DNA from: Myxococcales bacterium
Lineage (GTDB): Bacteria > Lernaellota > Lernaellaia > Lernaellales > Lernaellaceae
Reading direction: 5' to 3'
Length of the DNA: 64,000 bases
NCBI GenBank assembly: GCA_012517325.1
Contig: JAAYVF010000083.1
Coordinates: forward strand, 1-64,000
The notes under the pieces: model-generated
The model's input: only the letters and a program-made list of their open reading frames with translations
Database searches by the model: none
What the model was told of the DNA's origin: nothing
Part shown: positions 25,637 to 35,886 of the stretch, one piece after another
Layout: every line of letters begins with the position of its first letter
Position numbering within the stretch: the first letter of the stretch is position 1
Made by a program: the position numbers and the translations under genes

Positions 25637-28201
25637 TTAGAACGGAATTGGGCCTACCCCGAGTTCATTTCCGTTGTCCCATCGGTCGGCCATTGCCCAG
25701 GAAGGCACCGAAGCCTGATGATTCAAGCCTACTTGAGTCTTAGTAAAAATGCCGGCGAAACCTCCGGAATCCGCATCATAGGGCAGCAGGACTTCTTCAT
25801 CCGTGCCGCCTTCCACGAGGATGGAAACCGTCACCGATCCGCTCTCGACCGGACTGGCGTCGTTCGGCGAATAATCCGTGTTCAACAAACGGTGGCTTCC
25901 CGGGATCGGCGCATACCAACCGCGGCAACTGATCCGGAACGAGTCGTCGCCAAGGTCCTCGGCCGCCAGATCGGTAACGGTGAGCTGACTGTTCTCCACG
26001 ATCTCGAAGGGGGTCGAAACCAGATCGTAATCGACGGGTTGCGAACCGTCCCAATAGGTGCCGGTAACGCGGAAGCGATAGGTTCCGAGCGGGACATCGA
26101 CCGTCGTTTCCCAACTGAGTCGCCACTGGTGAAGCCGAACCGCCGGATACGGCAGGTCGACATAATTCGGCTGCGGATTGTAATCCTGAATCGTGCGGTA
26201 ATCCTGATCGGTGAAAATCCGGCCGTTGGCGAGAATGGCCGGCGCGAAATCCTCGTCGTCGTTGCGGCGCTCGACCACCACGCGCGCATCGTCGAGGGAA
26301 GTAAAACCGCCCGCCCAATCCACCACGACCGTCGCGAACCGTTCGTATTCCGCCGCGGGTTCGGTCAGAATTTGCGGCGCGCGATCGCTCGCCTCCGGAT
26401 CGAGCATCGCCTGATTCGGATTGGAATAAATCCACGGCGGCGGGGCGCCGGTCTGGTTGTCCTCGTCCTCGGGGGTGAACAATTGCTCGGCCAATTCGCC
26501 CGTGCGTTCGACCAGCCAGTCGCCGAATTTGTAGCCCCATAGGGACGCGCTGGTTTCGTACCCGCCCTGCATCCAGGTTTCCTCGGTTTGCAGGTAGAAC
26601 TGATAGTCGTTGGAGTAGCCGAAAGCGATCACATGCTTGGGATCCCAGCCTAGGCGATCGGCGGCTTCCTCCACGGCGCGGTCGGCCAGATGGCTGGTCA
26701 ACTCGCCCGGAAACAGCAAGAGAACGTCGTCGTTGATTTTGATCGCGGCGATCTGGGTGGTCAGCCACGGGTTGAGCAATCCGCGCAGCAAGGCGCCGGC
26801 AGCGTAGCAAAGCATGTAGCCGTCGACCATCGAAGTGGACGGATCGTTGCAGTCGACCAGGTTGCCGTATTCCGGCCAACTGCGATCCCCACAGTACATG
26901 GCGCCGTATTCGTAATCGTGCCAGACGCCGGTCGCCGGATTGATCCAGCCGAATTCTCCCGGCTGATAGCCGATTTCCTCGCGGCCAAGCGCGATGCGCC
27001 GGGCGACCATTTCAAAGCGAACCGTGGCGGTCGGCGTCAGATCGGACCAGAGCACCAGCGCCTTTTCCGCCACCCGGCGGCCGAGGATTTCCAGCACCGC
27101 CAAGCCATGATGCTCGTTGCCGGCGTTGTAATTCGGCGCCTGATCGCCGGCGCTGGTCTGCAAGGCGAACACTTCCACCGACTGATCGAATTCGTCCTGC
27201 ATGACGTATTCGACCCAGCCCAGCGAATCCGACGTGTAATAGGACCCGCTGAACATGGTGCCGTGCATCGCCAACCCGACCAGCACCGCCAGCGGCGAAT
27301 CGTCCGCCCGGTCGACGCGCAGGACGAAAAGCCGGTTATCCTTGTGCGCCGGCGGATCGTCCTGACAGCGCCGATCGAAGGTGATGCGGTTGTCCGGGTC
27401 GAAATCATCCGCCAGGCCGCTCGCCAGCTTGGCGGGAGCCAGGTTCTCCATGCTGGCGACGATCGCGTCGGCCAGGGAAGCCACCAGGCCATCGACGACC
27501 GGTTGATAATATTCGTCGAGCCCCGCATCGGCGAAAACCGCGGGCAGTGGCAGAAACCGTGCCGGTCCGCTATGGGTGTGCATCGCGTTGATCCACAGCT
27601 TTTCGGTCAGGTTGACGCCGGTGCGGGCGCAAACCTCGTCGATGACCCTGGCGTAGAGCAGATCGGTGATGAAAACGAGCGGCACGCGAACCACGACGAG
27701 CCGGTCCTCGCCGTTGTCGAGCGTCAGGGCCTTGACCTGCAACCGGTCGTAACGACCCTGCGCGGCGCCGAGCAAGTGGGCCAGTGGATGGATGAAACCG
27801 CGGCGCCCCCCGAACCCGCCCAGGGCCAGGCCGATCGGCGCATAGAGATCGCTGACGGCGACCCCGGCTTGCAACGGCTGTAACGGGCCGCCGCCCGGCG
27901 AGGCGCAAATATCGTTATCGTCGTCATCGTCATTGTCGTTATTGTCGTCATCATTATCGTCATCGTCATCATCATCGTCGTCGTCGTCGGGAACCGAGTC
28001 GTCGTTGTCGTTATCATCGTCGTTGTCATTGTCGTTGTCGTTGTCGTTATCATCGTTATCGTCGTCATCCGGCTCGGGCCCCGGGTTGGCATCGTCATCC
28101 GTCCCCGCGTCATCCCGCGCCGATTCCGACGAGTTGCAAGCGATCGCCAGGCAGGCCAATCCCACCAGAAAAATGATTAAAAACACTCGCTGTTTATTCA
28201 T
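25637..28201 (-). CDS. Ceramidase-like lipoprotein with N-terminal poly-Asp/Asn spacer
   Basis: An 854-residue exported protein. The signal peptide ends in the lipobox LAIAC, giving lipidation at about residue 22. A spacer of about 60 residues, almost entirely Asp and Asn, begins about 20 residues further on. The catalytic part starts near GPLQPLQAGVAVSD and carries NAMHTHSGPARF, the zinc motif of neutral/alkaline ceramidases, and MHGTMFSGSY. A C-terminal beta-rich domain follows from about 640. Known family members hydrolyse ceramide, and some prefer other N-acyl lipids. The ATG at 28201 is preceded by AAGGGTCGGC. The spacer probably holds the enzyme away from the outer membrane. It is a distant relative of the short protein at 9462-10679. 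Confidence 0.82.
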   Translation of the reverse strand: MNKQRVFLIIFLVGLACLAIACNSSESARDDAGTDDDANPGPEPDDDDNDDNDNDNDNDNDDDNDNDDSVPDDDDDDDDDDDNDDDNNDNDDDDDNDICASPGGGPLQPLQAGVAVSDLYAPIGLALGGFGGRRGFIHPLAHLLGAAQGRYDRLQVKALTLDNGEDRLVVVRVPLVFITDLLYARVIDEVCARTGVNLTEKLWINAMHTHSGPARFLPLPAVFADAGLDEYYQPVVDGLVASLADAIVASMENLAPAKLASGLADDFDPDNRITFDRRCQDDPPAHKDNRLFVLRVDRADDSPLAVLVGLAMHGTMFSGSYYTSDSLGWVEYVMQDEFDQSVEVFALQTSAGDQAPNYNAGNEHHGLAVLEILGRRVAEKALVLWSDLTPTATVRFEMVARRIALGREEIGYQPGEFGWINPATGVWHDYEYGAMYCGDRSWPEYGNLVDCNDPSTSMVDGYMLCYAAGALLRGLLNPWLTTQIAAIKINDDVLLLFPGELTSHLADRAVEEAADRLGWDPKHVIAFGYSNDYQFYLQTEETWMQGGYETSASLWGYKFGDWLVERTGELAEQLFTPEDEDNQTGAPPPWIYSNPNQAMLDPEASDRAPQILTEPAAEYERFATVVVDWAGGFTSLDDARVVVERRNDDEDFAPAILANGRIFTDQDYRTIQDYNPQPNYVDLPYPAVRLHQWRLSWETTVDVPLGTYRFRVTGTYWDGSQPVDYDLVSTPFEIVENSQLTVTDLAAEDLGDDSFRISCRGWYAPIPGSHRLLNTDYSPNDASPVESGSVTVSILVEGGTDEEVLLPYDADSGGFAGIFTKTQVGLNHQASVPSWAMADRWDNGNELGVGPIPF
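27911..28075. repeat. Asp/Asn-codon low-complexity tract
   Basis: About 165 bases made almost only of GAC, GAT and AAC codons on the minus strand. They encode the spacer that follows the lipidated N-terminus of the ceramidase-like lipoprotein. Confidence 0.85.
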
Positions 28202-28335
28202 TGCCGACCCTTGACGGTGGTCCGTTCCCGACACCGTTCATCTTCGGGATAACCCGATATCTTGTCAAATGAAAGCCGGATGCCGGCCGCTTACCGGCCA
28301 GACACGCGAATCAATGCATCCGGCGGCGATGTCGG

Positions 28336-28365
28336 TTGACAGAATCGGAAGGTGGCCATTATCCT
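28336..28365 (+). promoter_or_regulatory. Candidate sigma-70 promoter for the GT-C/sulfatase pair
   Basis: A perfect TTGACA (28336-28341), an 18-base spacer and TATCCT (28360-28365, four of six matches). Predicted transcription starts near 28372, about 30 bases before the ATG at 28402. It shows that an upstream in-frame ATG at 28336 cannot be the start. Confidence 0.55.
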
Positions 28366-28401
28366 CTTTCGACTGTCGGGAAAGGAAAATTGGGCCGTGG
28401 A

Positions 28402-30030
28402 ATGACGCAAGCGAAACAAAAAGCAAAACTCTGGCCGGCGGCGATCTGGCTGCCGGGAATCGTCTTGGCGACTTTTTTTGTCTACCGGGATTTGTTGCAA
28501 ACGCACTTTTTCTTGGACGATTATCTGCACCTGTTGTTGATTCAAAAATTCAAGCAGCCGCTCGAACCGTTTTATACGGACATCTTCATGGGGGCGTTTT
28601 TCCGCCCCGCGGTCACGATCTTCTGGGCGCTGGATTACGCCCTGCACGGCACGAATCCATCCGGCTACTATCTCTCCAACATTTTCTACCTCATGCTCTC
28701 GATCGGCTTGCTGTACGCGGTCATGCACAACCTGACCGGTTCGCACACGCTCGCCGGCCTGACGGCCTTCTTTTTCGCGGTGAGCCCGGTGACGGGCGTC
28801 GGCGTCGAATGGTTGTCCAACCGCTTCGACCTGATCGGCACGATGTTTTTTCTCGCCTCGACCCTGCTGTTTCTGCGCTTCGTCCGTTTCCGTCGTAAAA
28901 GCGACTATGCGCTCTCGCTGTTTGCCGCGGTGGTCGCCTTCTTTTGCAAGGAAATCACCATCACGTTGCCGGTCGTCCTGATCTTTGCGGCGTCCTTCAT
29001 GTTTCTGTACCGTTATCCGCCGGCCTTCGACGCACGGCTGGTGAAGAAAATCATTTCCTACACAACGCCGTATTTCAGCCTGGCGGCGATTTACATGATC
29101 TGGCGCTTCGCGGTCATCAAAAGCCTCGGCGGCTACGTCGGCGAGGCGAAGGATCCGCTGACGATCGGCTACCTGTTCATGATCTGGCAAAAATTCGGCG
29201 AGTACGTCTGGCTGATTAAAAATCCCTTTGTCGTGGCTTCGCTGCTGATCATCATGACTTTTTTGCTGGCCAAAGCCGATTTTTACGCGAAGAACAAGGT
29301 GTTCTTTCTCGGCCTGCTGATCGCCCTGGTCACCGCGCTGCCGCTGGCGATGATCATCAAATACCGGGCGGTCATGACCTACATGACGCCGCGTTTCTTC
29401 TTTTTACCGAACATCGGCGCGACCATCGCGCTCGTCGCGATTTACGATCCGCGCAGCAGCAAATTGCGCCGCGTCCTGGCCGCGATTCTCCTGGTGACCA
29501 TCGGGCTGGCGCTGGGCGTCAACAATTACATCATCGTGCACAAATGGGCGCGCGATAAAAACAAGACGTTCGCCAAGATGGAACAAATCACCCGGGCGAT
29601 GGCGGAACAATCCGCGTCGGGATTGCAGTCGGCGATGGTTTACACCTGCCTGCCGGGATTGGACGTCGCCCTGGACACCTCGGTGAAGTTCACGCACCCC
29701 GAATACCTGGACCGCTATTTCTTCCTCAATTGCCAGGGGCCCACGCAGACGATCGCCGACAAAACGCTTTATCAGGCCAAGCGGCGGCTGCTCGAGTTTC
29801 CGCAATCCTTCGCCAAAAACCCGTGCAGCTACGAGAACGTGATTTACGGGGTCGCCGAGGCCCTGCCGAACATGGTACTGGACCAGATTCGCTCCGACGA
29901 CGCCGTGCTGGTTTTGGATTTGAACCAGCAAGGCGAAACCGTCTTCATCGATCGCGACAAAGTGGAGCAGATGATTCGGGTTCGCTATGGCGCCGAGTCC
30001 GAAACCGACGGAGATCAGCCCAATGCCTGA
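28402..30030 (+). CDS. Multi-spanning GT-C-like membrane protein
   Basis: A 542-residue inner-membrane protein with about ten hydrophobic segments in the first 390 residues and a soluble C-terminal part. FFLDDYLHLLLI after the first segment carries an acidic pair in the loop position used by GT-C glycosyltransferases, and KEITITLPVVL is typical of PMT-like membrane enzymes. A lipid-linked sugar donor is plausible but the substrate is unknown. The ATG at 28402 is chosen; a TTG at 28390 with AAGGA upstream is an alternative. The gene ends eight bases inside the sulfatase-like gene, so the two are coupled and probably serve one envelope glycan task. Confidence 0.65.
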   Translation: MTQAKQKAKLWPAAIWLPGIVLATFFVYRDLLQTHFFLDDYLHLLLIQKFKQPLEPFYTDIFMGAFFRPAVTIFWALDYALHGTNPSGYYLSNIFYLMLSIGLLYAVMHNLTGSHTLAGLTAFFFAVSPVTGVGVEWLSNRFDLIGTMFFLASTLLFLRFVRFRRKSDYALSLFAAVVAFFCKEITITLPVVLIFAASFMFLYRYPPAFDARLVKKIISYTTPYFSLAAIYMIWRFAVIKSLGGYVGEAKDPLTIGYLFMIWQKFGEYVWLIKNPFVVASLLIIMTFLLAKADFYAKNKVFFLGLLIALVTALPLAMIIKYRAVMTYMTPRFFFLPNIGATIALVAIYDPRSSKLRRVLAAILLVTIGLALGVNNYIIVHKWARDKNKTFAKMEQITRAMAEQSASGLQSAMVYTCLPGLDVALDTSVKFTHPEYLDRYFFLNCQGPTQTIADKTLYQAKRRLLEFPQSFAKNPCSYENVIYGVAEALPNMVLDQIRSDDAVLVLDLNQQGETVFIDRDKVEQMIRVRYGAESETDGDQPNA

Positions 30031-31831
30031 CACAACCTCGAAACGCCTTTACTGCGGCCTCCTGTTCTGCCTGGCGGCCTTCACGTTCTGCCTCGCCCTG
30101 ACCGGCTGCGCGAAAAGCCCCAATCATCCCAACGTTCTGCTCATCAGCGTCGACACCCTGCGCGCCGACCGGCTTGGCTGTTACGGCAGCAAGGAAGGCC
30201 TGACCGGCATGATGGATTTCTGGGCGCAGCGCGGCGTGCGGTTTAGCAACACCTGGGCTCCGGCTCCCTGGACTCTGCCCAGCCATGCCTCCGCCTTCAC
30301 CGGGTTGTATCCGACCGAGCACCGGGCGATCGACGAAAAAATCAACATCGATAAAAACGCGAAGCTGCTCAGCGAAGCGCTGAAAGACGCCGGATTCCAG
30401 ACCGGCGCGTTCGTGAGCCACTATTACCTGGGACAGGAATACGGCTTCGGGCGCGGCTTCGACGACTTTTACATCAAACCCGACGCCAAGGCCGATGAAA
30501 TGGTGAGCCGGACCGCCCGGTGGATCCAAAAACACAAGGAAAAGCCCTTTTTCGCGTTTCTGCACCTGTTCGATCCGCACACGCCTTACCAACCGCCGGT
30601 TGATATCGCGAAAAAACATTATCCGGCCGACGTGAACCTCCTCGTCACGGGCACCACCAAGGACATTATGGACGTGGTGCACGAATGGCCGTCGGATACC
30701 GCGCAAAAAAAGCTCAAGGCCTTGCAGTCGCTTTACGCGGGCGAAATCGAGTTCGTCGACAAACAACTCGAAGTGCTGTTCAAATCCCTCCAGGACAACA
30801 AGCTGGACCGGAACACGATCATTATTCTCTTCGCGGATCATGGCGAGGAGTTCATGGAACACGGCCTGATGGAACACGGCTTTACGCTGTACCAGGAACA
30901 GCTCCACGTGCCGTTCATCTGGTACTATCCGGCCGGCCTGCCGGCGGGGCAGACCGTCGAGGAACCCTCCAGCCTGATCGACCTGATGCCGACGTTGCTG
31001 GACCTGCTCGGGTTGCCGCCGGTGGACAACATCTCCGGCCGGTCGCTCATGCCCGTGGTGCGCGGACAGGAAAAATCGATCAACCGTTACCTGTTGTCGG
31101 AAACGACCCGCCAAGGGCCCGACCGCGTAACCTTGATCCGCGATTTTGAGAAATACCTCTATTCGCCGCCGTTCCGGCTCAACAGCCGTAACTTCGGCGA
31201 AATGCTCTTCAATTTGCGAAACGACCCCGGCGAAAAGACTGATCTCCTGCCGACCGACCCGGAAACCGGAGCCAAACTGTCCGGCGAATTGTTCGCCAGC
31301 GGCCTTTACGTCCACCGCCGCGCCTGGCATTTGCGGTGGGGCAAGGGCGATAAAGGCCAGCCGCTCAAGGGCGAGCTCCGCACCAATGGGAAATTCATTT
31401 ATCTCTATAAAAACAACACGATTTACAGCACCGACGACAAGGGCTTGATGACCTCGATGGAATTCCCGTGGGACAAGAAAGACGACAACAAGGTCACGTT
31501 CGTCAACAATCCGAACGAGGAAAACGGCATTTCGTTCATGACCGAACCCGAGACCGCGCCGATCACGTTCCAACTGCTGGTCGGCGGCAAGGAAAGTCCG
31601 GCGAACATCTGGCTGGGCGGCTCCGGCAAGCACCCCACCAGCGGTCTGTTTACCCTGAACGAAACGGTCGAGCTGACCGGCCAGCCCCAACCGCCCGCCG
31701 GCGGTTACCTGATCTGGAGCGATTCCTTGTGGGTGAACGCCAAGCAGGTACTGCGTTCCGAGGTCGGCGATCCGATTAAACTGGCGCCGGAAGTCGTCGA
31801 GCATTTGCGCAGTTTGGGCTACATCCAATAA
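30023..31831 (+). CDS. Sulfatase-like lipoprotein of the alkaline phosphatase superfamily
   Basis: A 602-residue exported enzyme with a lipobox near ALTGC (about residue 28). Metal-binding motifs of the superfamily are clear: LLISVDTLRADRLG, FLHLFDPHTPY and LFADHGEEFMEHG. The position of the sulfatase CxPxR motif reads WTLPSHASAFTGLYP, so formylglycine cannot form and the nucleophile is probably the Thr. This fits sulfatase-like hydrolases or phospho-group transferases rather than true sulfatases (inference). About 170 C-terminal residues after the core are of unknown fold. It starts eight bases inside the GT-C gene, which suggests they act on the same surface polymer. Confidence 0.8.
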   Translation: MPDTTSKRLYCGLLFCLAAFTFCLALTGCAKSPNHPNVLLISVDTLRADRLGCYGSKEGLTGMMDFWAQRGVRFSNTWAPAPWTLPSHASAFTGLYPTEHRAIDEKINIDKNAKLLSEALKDAGFQTGAFVSHYYLGQEYGFGRGFDDFYIKPDAKADEMVSRTARWIQKHKEKPFFAFLHLFDPHTPYQPPVDIAKKHYPADVNLLVTGTTKDIMDVVHEWPSDTAQKKLKALQSLYAGEIEFVDKQLEVLFKSLQDNKLDRNTIIILFADHGEEFMEHGLMEHGFTLYQEQLHVPFIWYYPAGLPAGQTVEEPSSLIDLMPTLLDLLGLPPVDNISGRSLMPVVRGQEKSINRYLLSETTRQGPDRVTLIRDFEKYLYSPPFRLNSRNFGEMLFNLRNDPGEKTDLLPTDPETGAKLSGELFASGLYVHRRAWHLRWGKGDKGQPLKGELRTNGKFIYLYKNNTIYSTDDKGLMTSMEFPWDKKDDNKVTFVNNPNEENGISFMTEPETAPITFQLLVGGKESPANIWLGGSGKHPTSGLFTLNETVELTGQPQPPAGGYLIWSDSLWVNAKQVLRSEVGDPIKLAPEVVEHLRSLGYIQ

Positions 31832-31894
31832 CCGGTCGGCAAACGGCATAAATCATGGTTGTTAATCGGCCGATCAAGCGAAGAAGGCCCGGGC

Positions 31895-31954
31895 GCCCGC
31901 TACCGTCGACAGTCCGCCCGTTTACTTGACAAGTAGCGGGCTTCTCGGCAAGAT
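31895..31954 (+). promoter_or_regulatory. Candidate yebC promoter inside a 9-bp inverted repeat
   Basis: TTGACA at 31926-31931 is followed after 17 bases by CAAGAT (31949-31954, a weak -10). A perfect 9-base inverted repeat, GCCCGCTAC (31895-31903) and GTAGCGGGC (31933-31941), brackets the -35 box. It could be an operator or an mRNA hairpin from the preceding sulfatase transcript. Confidence 0.35.
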
Positions 31955-32028
31955 TCAATCACTTCGTCAAGGAAGAAATATACGGCAGCCATCGGCCGCC
32001 CAAATAATGAATTTTTCGCGGAGGCTTT

Positions 32029-32772
32029 ATGTCCGGCCATAGCAAGTGGAGCACCATTAAACGGAAGAAAGGCGCCGCCGACGCCAAGCGCGGCAGGCTG
32101 TTCTCGAAGCTGAATAAGGAAATTATGCTGGCGGCTCGCGCCGGAGGCGGCGACCCCGAAACCAACATTCGGCTGCGCAACGCCATCGCCACCGCGCGCG
32201 CGGCGAACATGCCGAAAGAAAACGTCTCGCGGGCGCTGAAAAAAGGCACCGGCGAACTGGGCGGCGAACAGATCAACGAATACGCCTACGAAGGATACGG
32301 TCCCGGCGGCGTGGCCATCATCGTCGAAGCCGTCACCGACAATAAAAACCGCACCACTGCCGAGGTCCGCCACGCCTTCGCAAAATACAACGGGAACCTG
32401 GGTGAAAGCGGCTGCGTCGGTTGGATGTTCGACCGCAAGGGCCATTTCGTTTTCCCGCGCGAGGGAATCGAGATGGCGAAATTCGAGGAAGTGGCGATCG
32501 AAAACGGCGCCGAGGACATCAAGGAAGAGGACGACACGATCGAGGTGACCTGCGCCGTGTCGGATTTCAACACCTTGCAAGAGGCTTTCATCAAGGCCGG
32601 ATACCAATCCGAAACCGCGGAATTGGCCCAAATCCCGCAAACGCTTCTCAAACTCGAAGGCAAGCAAGTCGAAACCATGTTGAAACTGATCGACGCGCTG
32701 GAAGAGCAGGACGACGTGAACAACGTCTGGTCCAACTTCGATTTCGACGAAGCGGATATGCCTCAGGACTGA
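32029..32772 (+). CDS. yebC: YebC/PmpR-family protein (TACO1 family)
   Basis: A 247-residue cytosolic protein with the family start MSGHSKWSTIKRKKGAADAK, an acidic middle and a conserved three-domain length (240-250). YebC proteins act as DNA-binding regulators in some species and as translation factors that relieve ribosome stalling on proline-rich stretches in others. The ATG at 32029 has GGAGG upstream. It lies 34 bases before ruvC in the widespread yebC-ruvC-ruvA-ruvB order. Confidence 0.95.
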   Translation: MSGHSKWSTIKRKKGAADAKRGRLFSKLNKEIMLAARAGGGDPETNIRLRNAIATARAANMPKENVSRALKKGTGELGGEQINEYAYEGYGPGGVAIIVEAVTDNKNRTTAEVRHAFAKYNGNLGESGCVGWMFDRKGHFVFPREGIEMAKFEEVAIENGAEDIKEEDDTIEVTCAVSDFNTLQEAFIKAGYQSETAELAQIPQTLLKLEGKQVETMLKLIDALEEQDDVNNVWSNFDFDEADMPQD

Positions 32773-32806
32773 TGCGCCGGCGCCTGGTCCGTCAGGAGCT
32801 CGCCCC

Positions 32807-33328
32807 ATGCGCGTGATCGGGATCGATCCGGGCAGCAGGATCTGCGGATGGGGGATCGTCGAGGAGATCAACGAGCCCCGTCCCCTGCGGCATGTCGATT
32901 GCGGCGGCGTCATCATGTCCGGTAGCGCCGCGCTGGCCGAACGCCTGCAGCAAATATACGACCAGTTACGCGAACTGATCCGCCGGTACCAGCCGGAGGA
33001 AGCCGCGTTGGAATCGCTCTTTCACCATAAAAACGTTCATAGCGCGCTGGTGCTCGGCCACGCGCGCGGCGTGGCGATTCTGGCCTGCCGGCACGAAAAT
33101 CTGCCGGTCTACGAATACTCGGCGACGCAGATCAAACAAGCGGTCGTCGGTTACGGCCGCGCCGACAAGAACCAGGTGGCGCAGATGGTGCGAAGCCTGT
33201 TACAACTTCCGGAAACCGCGATGGCCGACGCGTCCGACGCGCTGGCCGGCGCCATTTGCCATTTGAACAGCCGGAAAATCAACCGCCTGCTCGAACGGTT
33301 GAACCAGGCCGAAACGAGAAAAAAATGA
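32807..33328 (+). CDS. ruvC: Holliday junction resolvase RuvC
   Basis: A 173-residue endonuclease that cuts Holliday junctions symmetrically after RuvAB branch migration. The N-terminus MRVIGIDPGSRICGWGIVEE carries the first catalytic Asp (Asp7). ALESLFHHKN contains the catalytic Glu, and DASDALAGAICH the C-terminal acidic pair. Length and motifs are standard. The stop overlaps ruvA as ATGA. Confidence 0.96.
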   Translation: MRVIGIDPGSRICGWGIVEEINEPRPLRHVDCGGVIMSGSAALAERLQQIYDQLRELIRRYQPEEAALESLFHHKNVHSALVLGHARGVAILACRHENLPVYEYSATQIKQAVVGYGRADKNQVAQMVRSLLQLPETAMADASDALAGAICHLNSRKINRLLERLNQAETRKK

Positions 33329-33933
33329 TCGCCCGTTTGACCGGCCAATTGGCGGAGAAGGAACTCGACCACGTCATCGTCGACGTCGGCGGCGTCGGCT
33401 ATTGGGTGAACATCAGCACCCAGGCTTTTTACGCCCTGCCCGAACCGCCGGCCCTGGTCAGCCTGCTCATTCATACGGCCGTGCGGGAAGACGACATTTC
33501 GCTTTACGGTTTTTCCTCCGCCATGGAAAAGCGTCTGTTTCTGATGCTGGATTCGGTCAGCAAGGTCGGCCCGCGCGCGGCCATGAACATGCTTTCGAAC
33601 CTCCAGCCGACCGACATGCTGCAGGCCATCGCAGCCGGCGACACGCGCGCGCTGGCGAAGGTGCACGGCATCGGCAAGAAAACGGCCGAACGGCTGGTCG
33701 TCGAACTGGGCGAAAAGGCGACGGCCCTGCTACAGGAAGCGAAACTCGAAACGCCCCCGCCGATGGCGCGATTGCACGGCACGGACCTGGACGCCGTCAG
33801 CGCGCTGGTTAACTTGGGATATCGGCCCGCCGATGCCGAACAAGCCGTCGCCGAGGTTCGCCAGACACTCGGCGAGACGGTATCGTTGCCCGAACTGGTC
33901 CGCGCGACGTTGAAGCGGATCGCGAAAGGATAA
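33325..33933 (+). CDS. ruvA: Holliday junction DNA helicase subunit RuvA
   Basis: A 202-residue subunit that binds four-way junctions as a tetramer and loads RuvB. The N-terminus MIARLTGQLAEKELDHVIVD is the OB-fold domain. Two helix-hairpin-helix motifs follow (SVSKVGPRAAMNML and KVHGIGKKTAERLVVELGEK), and a C-terminal RuvB-binding domain (LVNLGYRPADAEQAV) ends the chain. It starts inside the ruvC stop (ATGA) and ends three bases before ruvB. Confidence 0.96.
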   Translation: MIARLTGQLAEKELDHVIVDVGGVGYWVNISTQAFYALPEPPALVSLLIHTAVREDDISLYGFSSAMEKRLFLMLDSVSKVGPRAAMNMLSNLQPTDMLQAIAAGDTRALAKVHGIGKKTAERLVVELGEKATALLQEAKLETPPPMARLHGTDLDAVSALVNLGYRPADAEQAVAEVRQTLGETVSLPELVRATLKRIAKG

Positions 33934-33936
33934 GCG

Positions 33937-34970
<1,034 letters not shown>

Positions 34971-34974
<4 letters not shown>

Positions 34975-35477
34975 TCCTACCGTCCCCTTCGTCGTTGAAC
35001 GACATCCTGGTGGTCTGCTCCGGCAACATCTGCCGCAGCCCCATGGCCGCCGGTTTGTTGCGCGCCGGTCTGCAAAAGGCCGGTGTCCGCGGCAAGTTCG
35101 TCCATTCCGCCGGCACCATCGCCACCGCCGGCAATCCGGCCAGTCCGGAAGCGGTGGAGGTGATGGAGGAGCGCGGCCTCGACATTTCCTATCACCGTTC
35201 GACCCCGCTTTCGACCGACTTGATCAAGCGCGCCGACCTGATCATCACGATGGAGCAGCGGCACATCACCTACATCACCACGATGGTTCCGGAAGCGACG
35301 GGGAAAACCTTCCGTTTGACCGAATGGGCCGGCGAGGCGCAGCGCGACAGTGACGTGCCCGACCCGTATGGCATGGGCGTGGCGTACTACGAGTTGATCT
35401 GCTCCCGGATGAAGCGGATGGTCGATACGCTGATCCGCCAATTCAGGGGCCGCGACGCCGATCAAGAAGATGACTGA
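34971..35477 (+). CDS. Low-molecular-weight protein tyrosine phosphatase family protein
   Basis: A 168-residue cytosolic phosphatase. The P-loop [10 protein letters not shown] matches CX5R(S/T), with nucleophile Cys16 and Arg22, and the general acid lies in DVPDPYGMG. Bacterial members dephosphorylate tyrosine kinases of polysaccharide export, or act as arsenate reductases; the P-loop alone does not decide. It is coupled to ruvB by ATGA and overlaps the cupin gene by eight bases. The gene order suggests a shared transcript rather than a shared pathway. Confidence 0.9.
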
Positions 35478-35886
35478 TCCGCCGGCCACCCTGCTGTCTT
35501 TCGCCATCGCGCCCGTCGAAACCAGTCGCGACGCCCGGGGCTGGGTCAGCAACCTGTTGGACCATCTGCCGCTGCCGGCCGCCGGCCTGCGCAACATCCA
35601 TATCGTGCAGTTGCGGCCGGGGTTGATCCGCGGCAACCATCGGCACCATCGGCAAAACGAATGGATCGTCCTGTGCGGCGGCCCCTGCCGCGTCGTCGTT
35701 GTCTGGGAAGGAAGGCGCCGGGAAGAAACGATCGTCGGCGATGTCCCGGTGATGCTGACGCTACCCGCCGGGACCCCGCATGCGATAAGATACGAGGGAA
35801 TCGGCGAGGCGTTTCTCGTCTCTTTCACCGACCAGGAATATTCGTTCGAGCACCCCGACGTGGAACGCGTCGAGTTGCTCGTCTAG
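35470..35886 (+). CDS. Small cupin-fold protein, sugar-isomerase-like
   Basis: A 138-residue single-domain cupin. The first cupin motif is visible as RGNHRHHRQNEWIVLCGG, with His ligands, and the second as LPAGTPHAIRYEG. The sequence resembles WxcM/FdtA-like domains and dTDP-sugar epimerase relatives used in surface sugar synthesis, but residues that separate isomerase from plain cupin cannot be read with confidence. It starts eight bases inside the phosphatase gene, with ATG at 35470. Confidence 0.7.
   Translation: MTDPPATLLSFAIAPVETSRDARGWVSNLLDHLPLPAAGLRNIHIVQLRPGLIRGNHRHHRQNEWIVLCGGPCRVVVVWEGRRREETIVGDVPVMLTLPAGTPHAIRYEGIGEAFLVSFTDQEYSFEHPDVERVELLV

Noticed and set aside
30023-31831. Calling this gene a true arylsulfatase
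   Set aside because: The CxPxR formylglycine motif is absent, so only superfamily membership can be supported.
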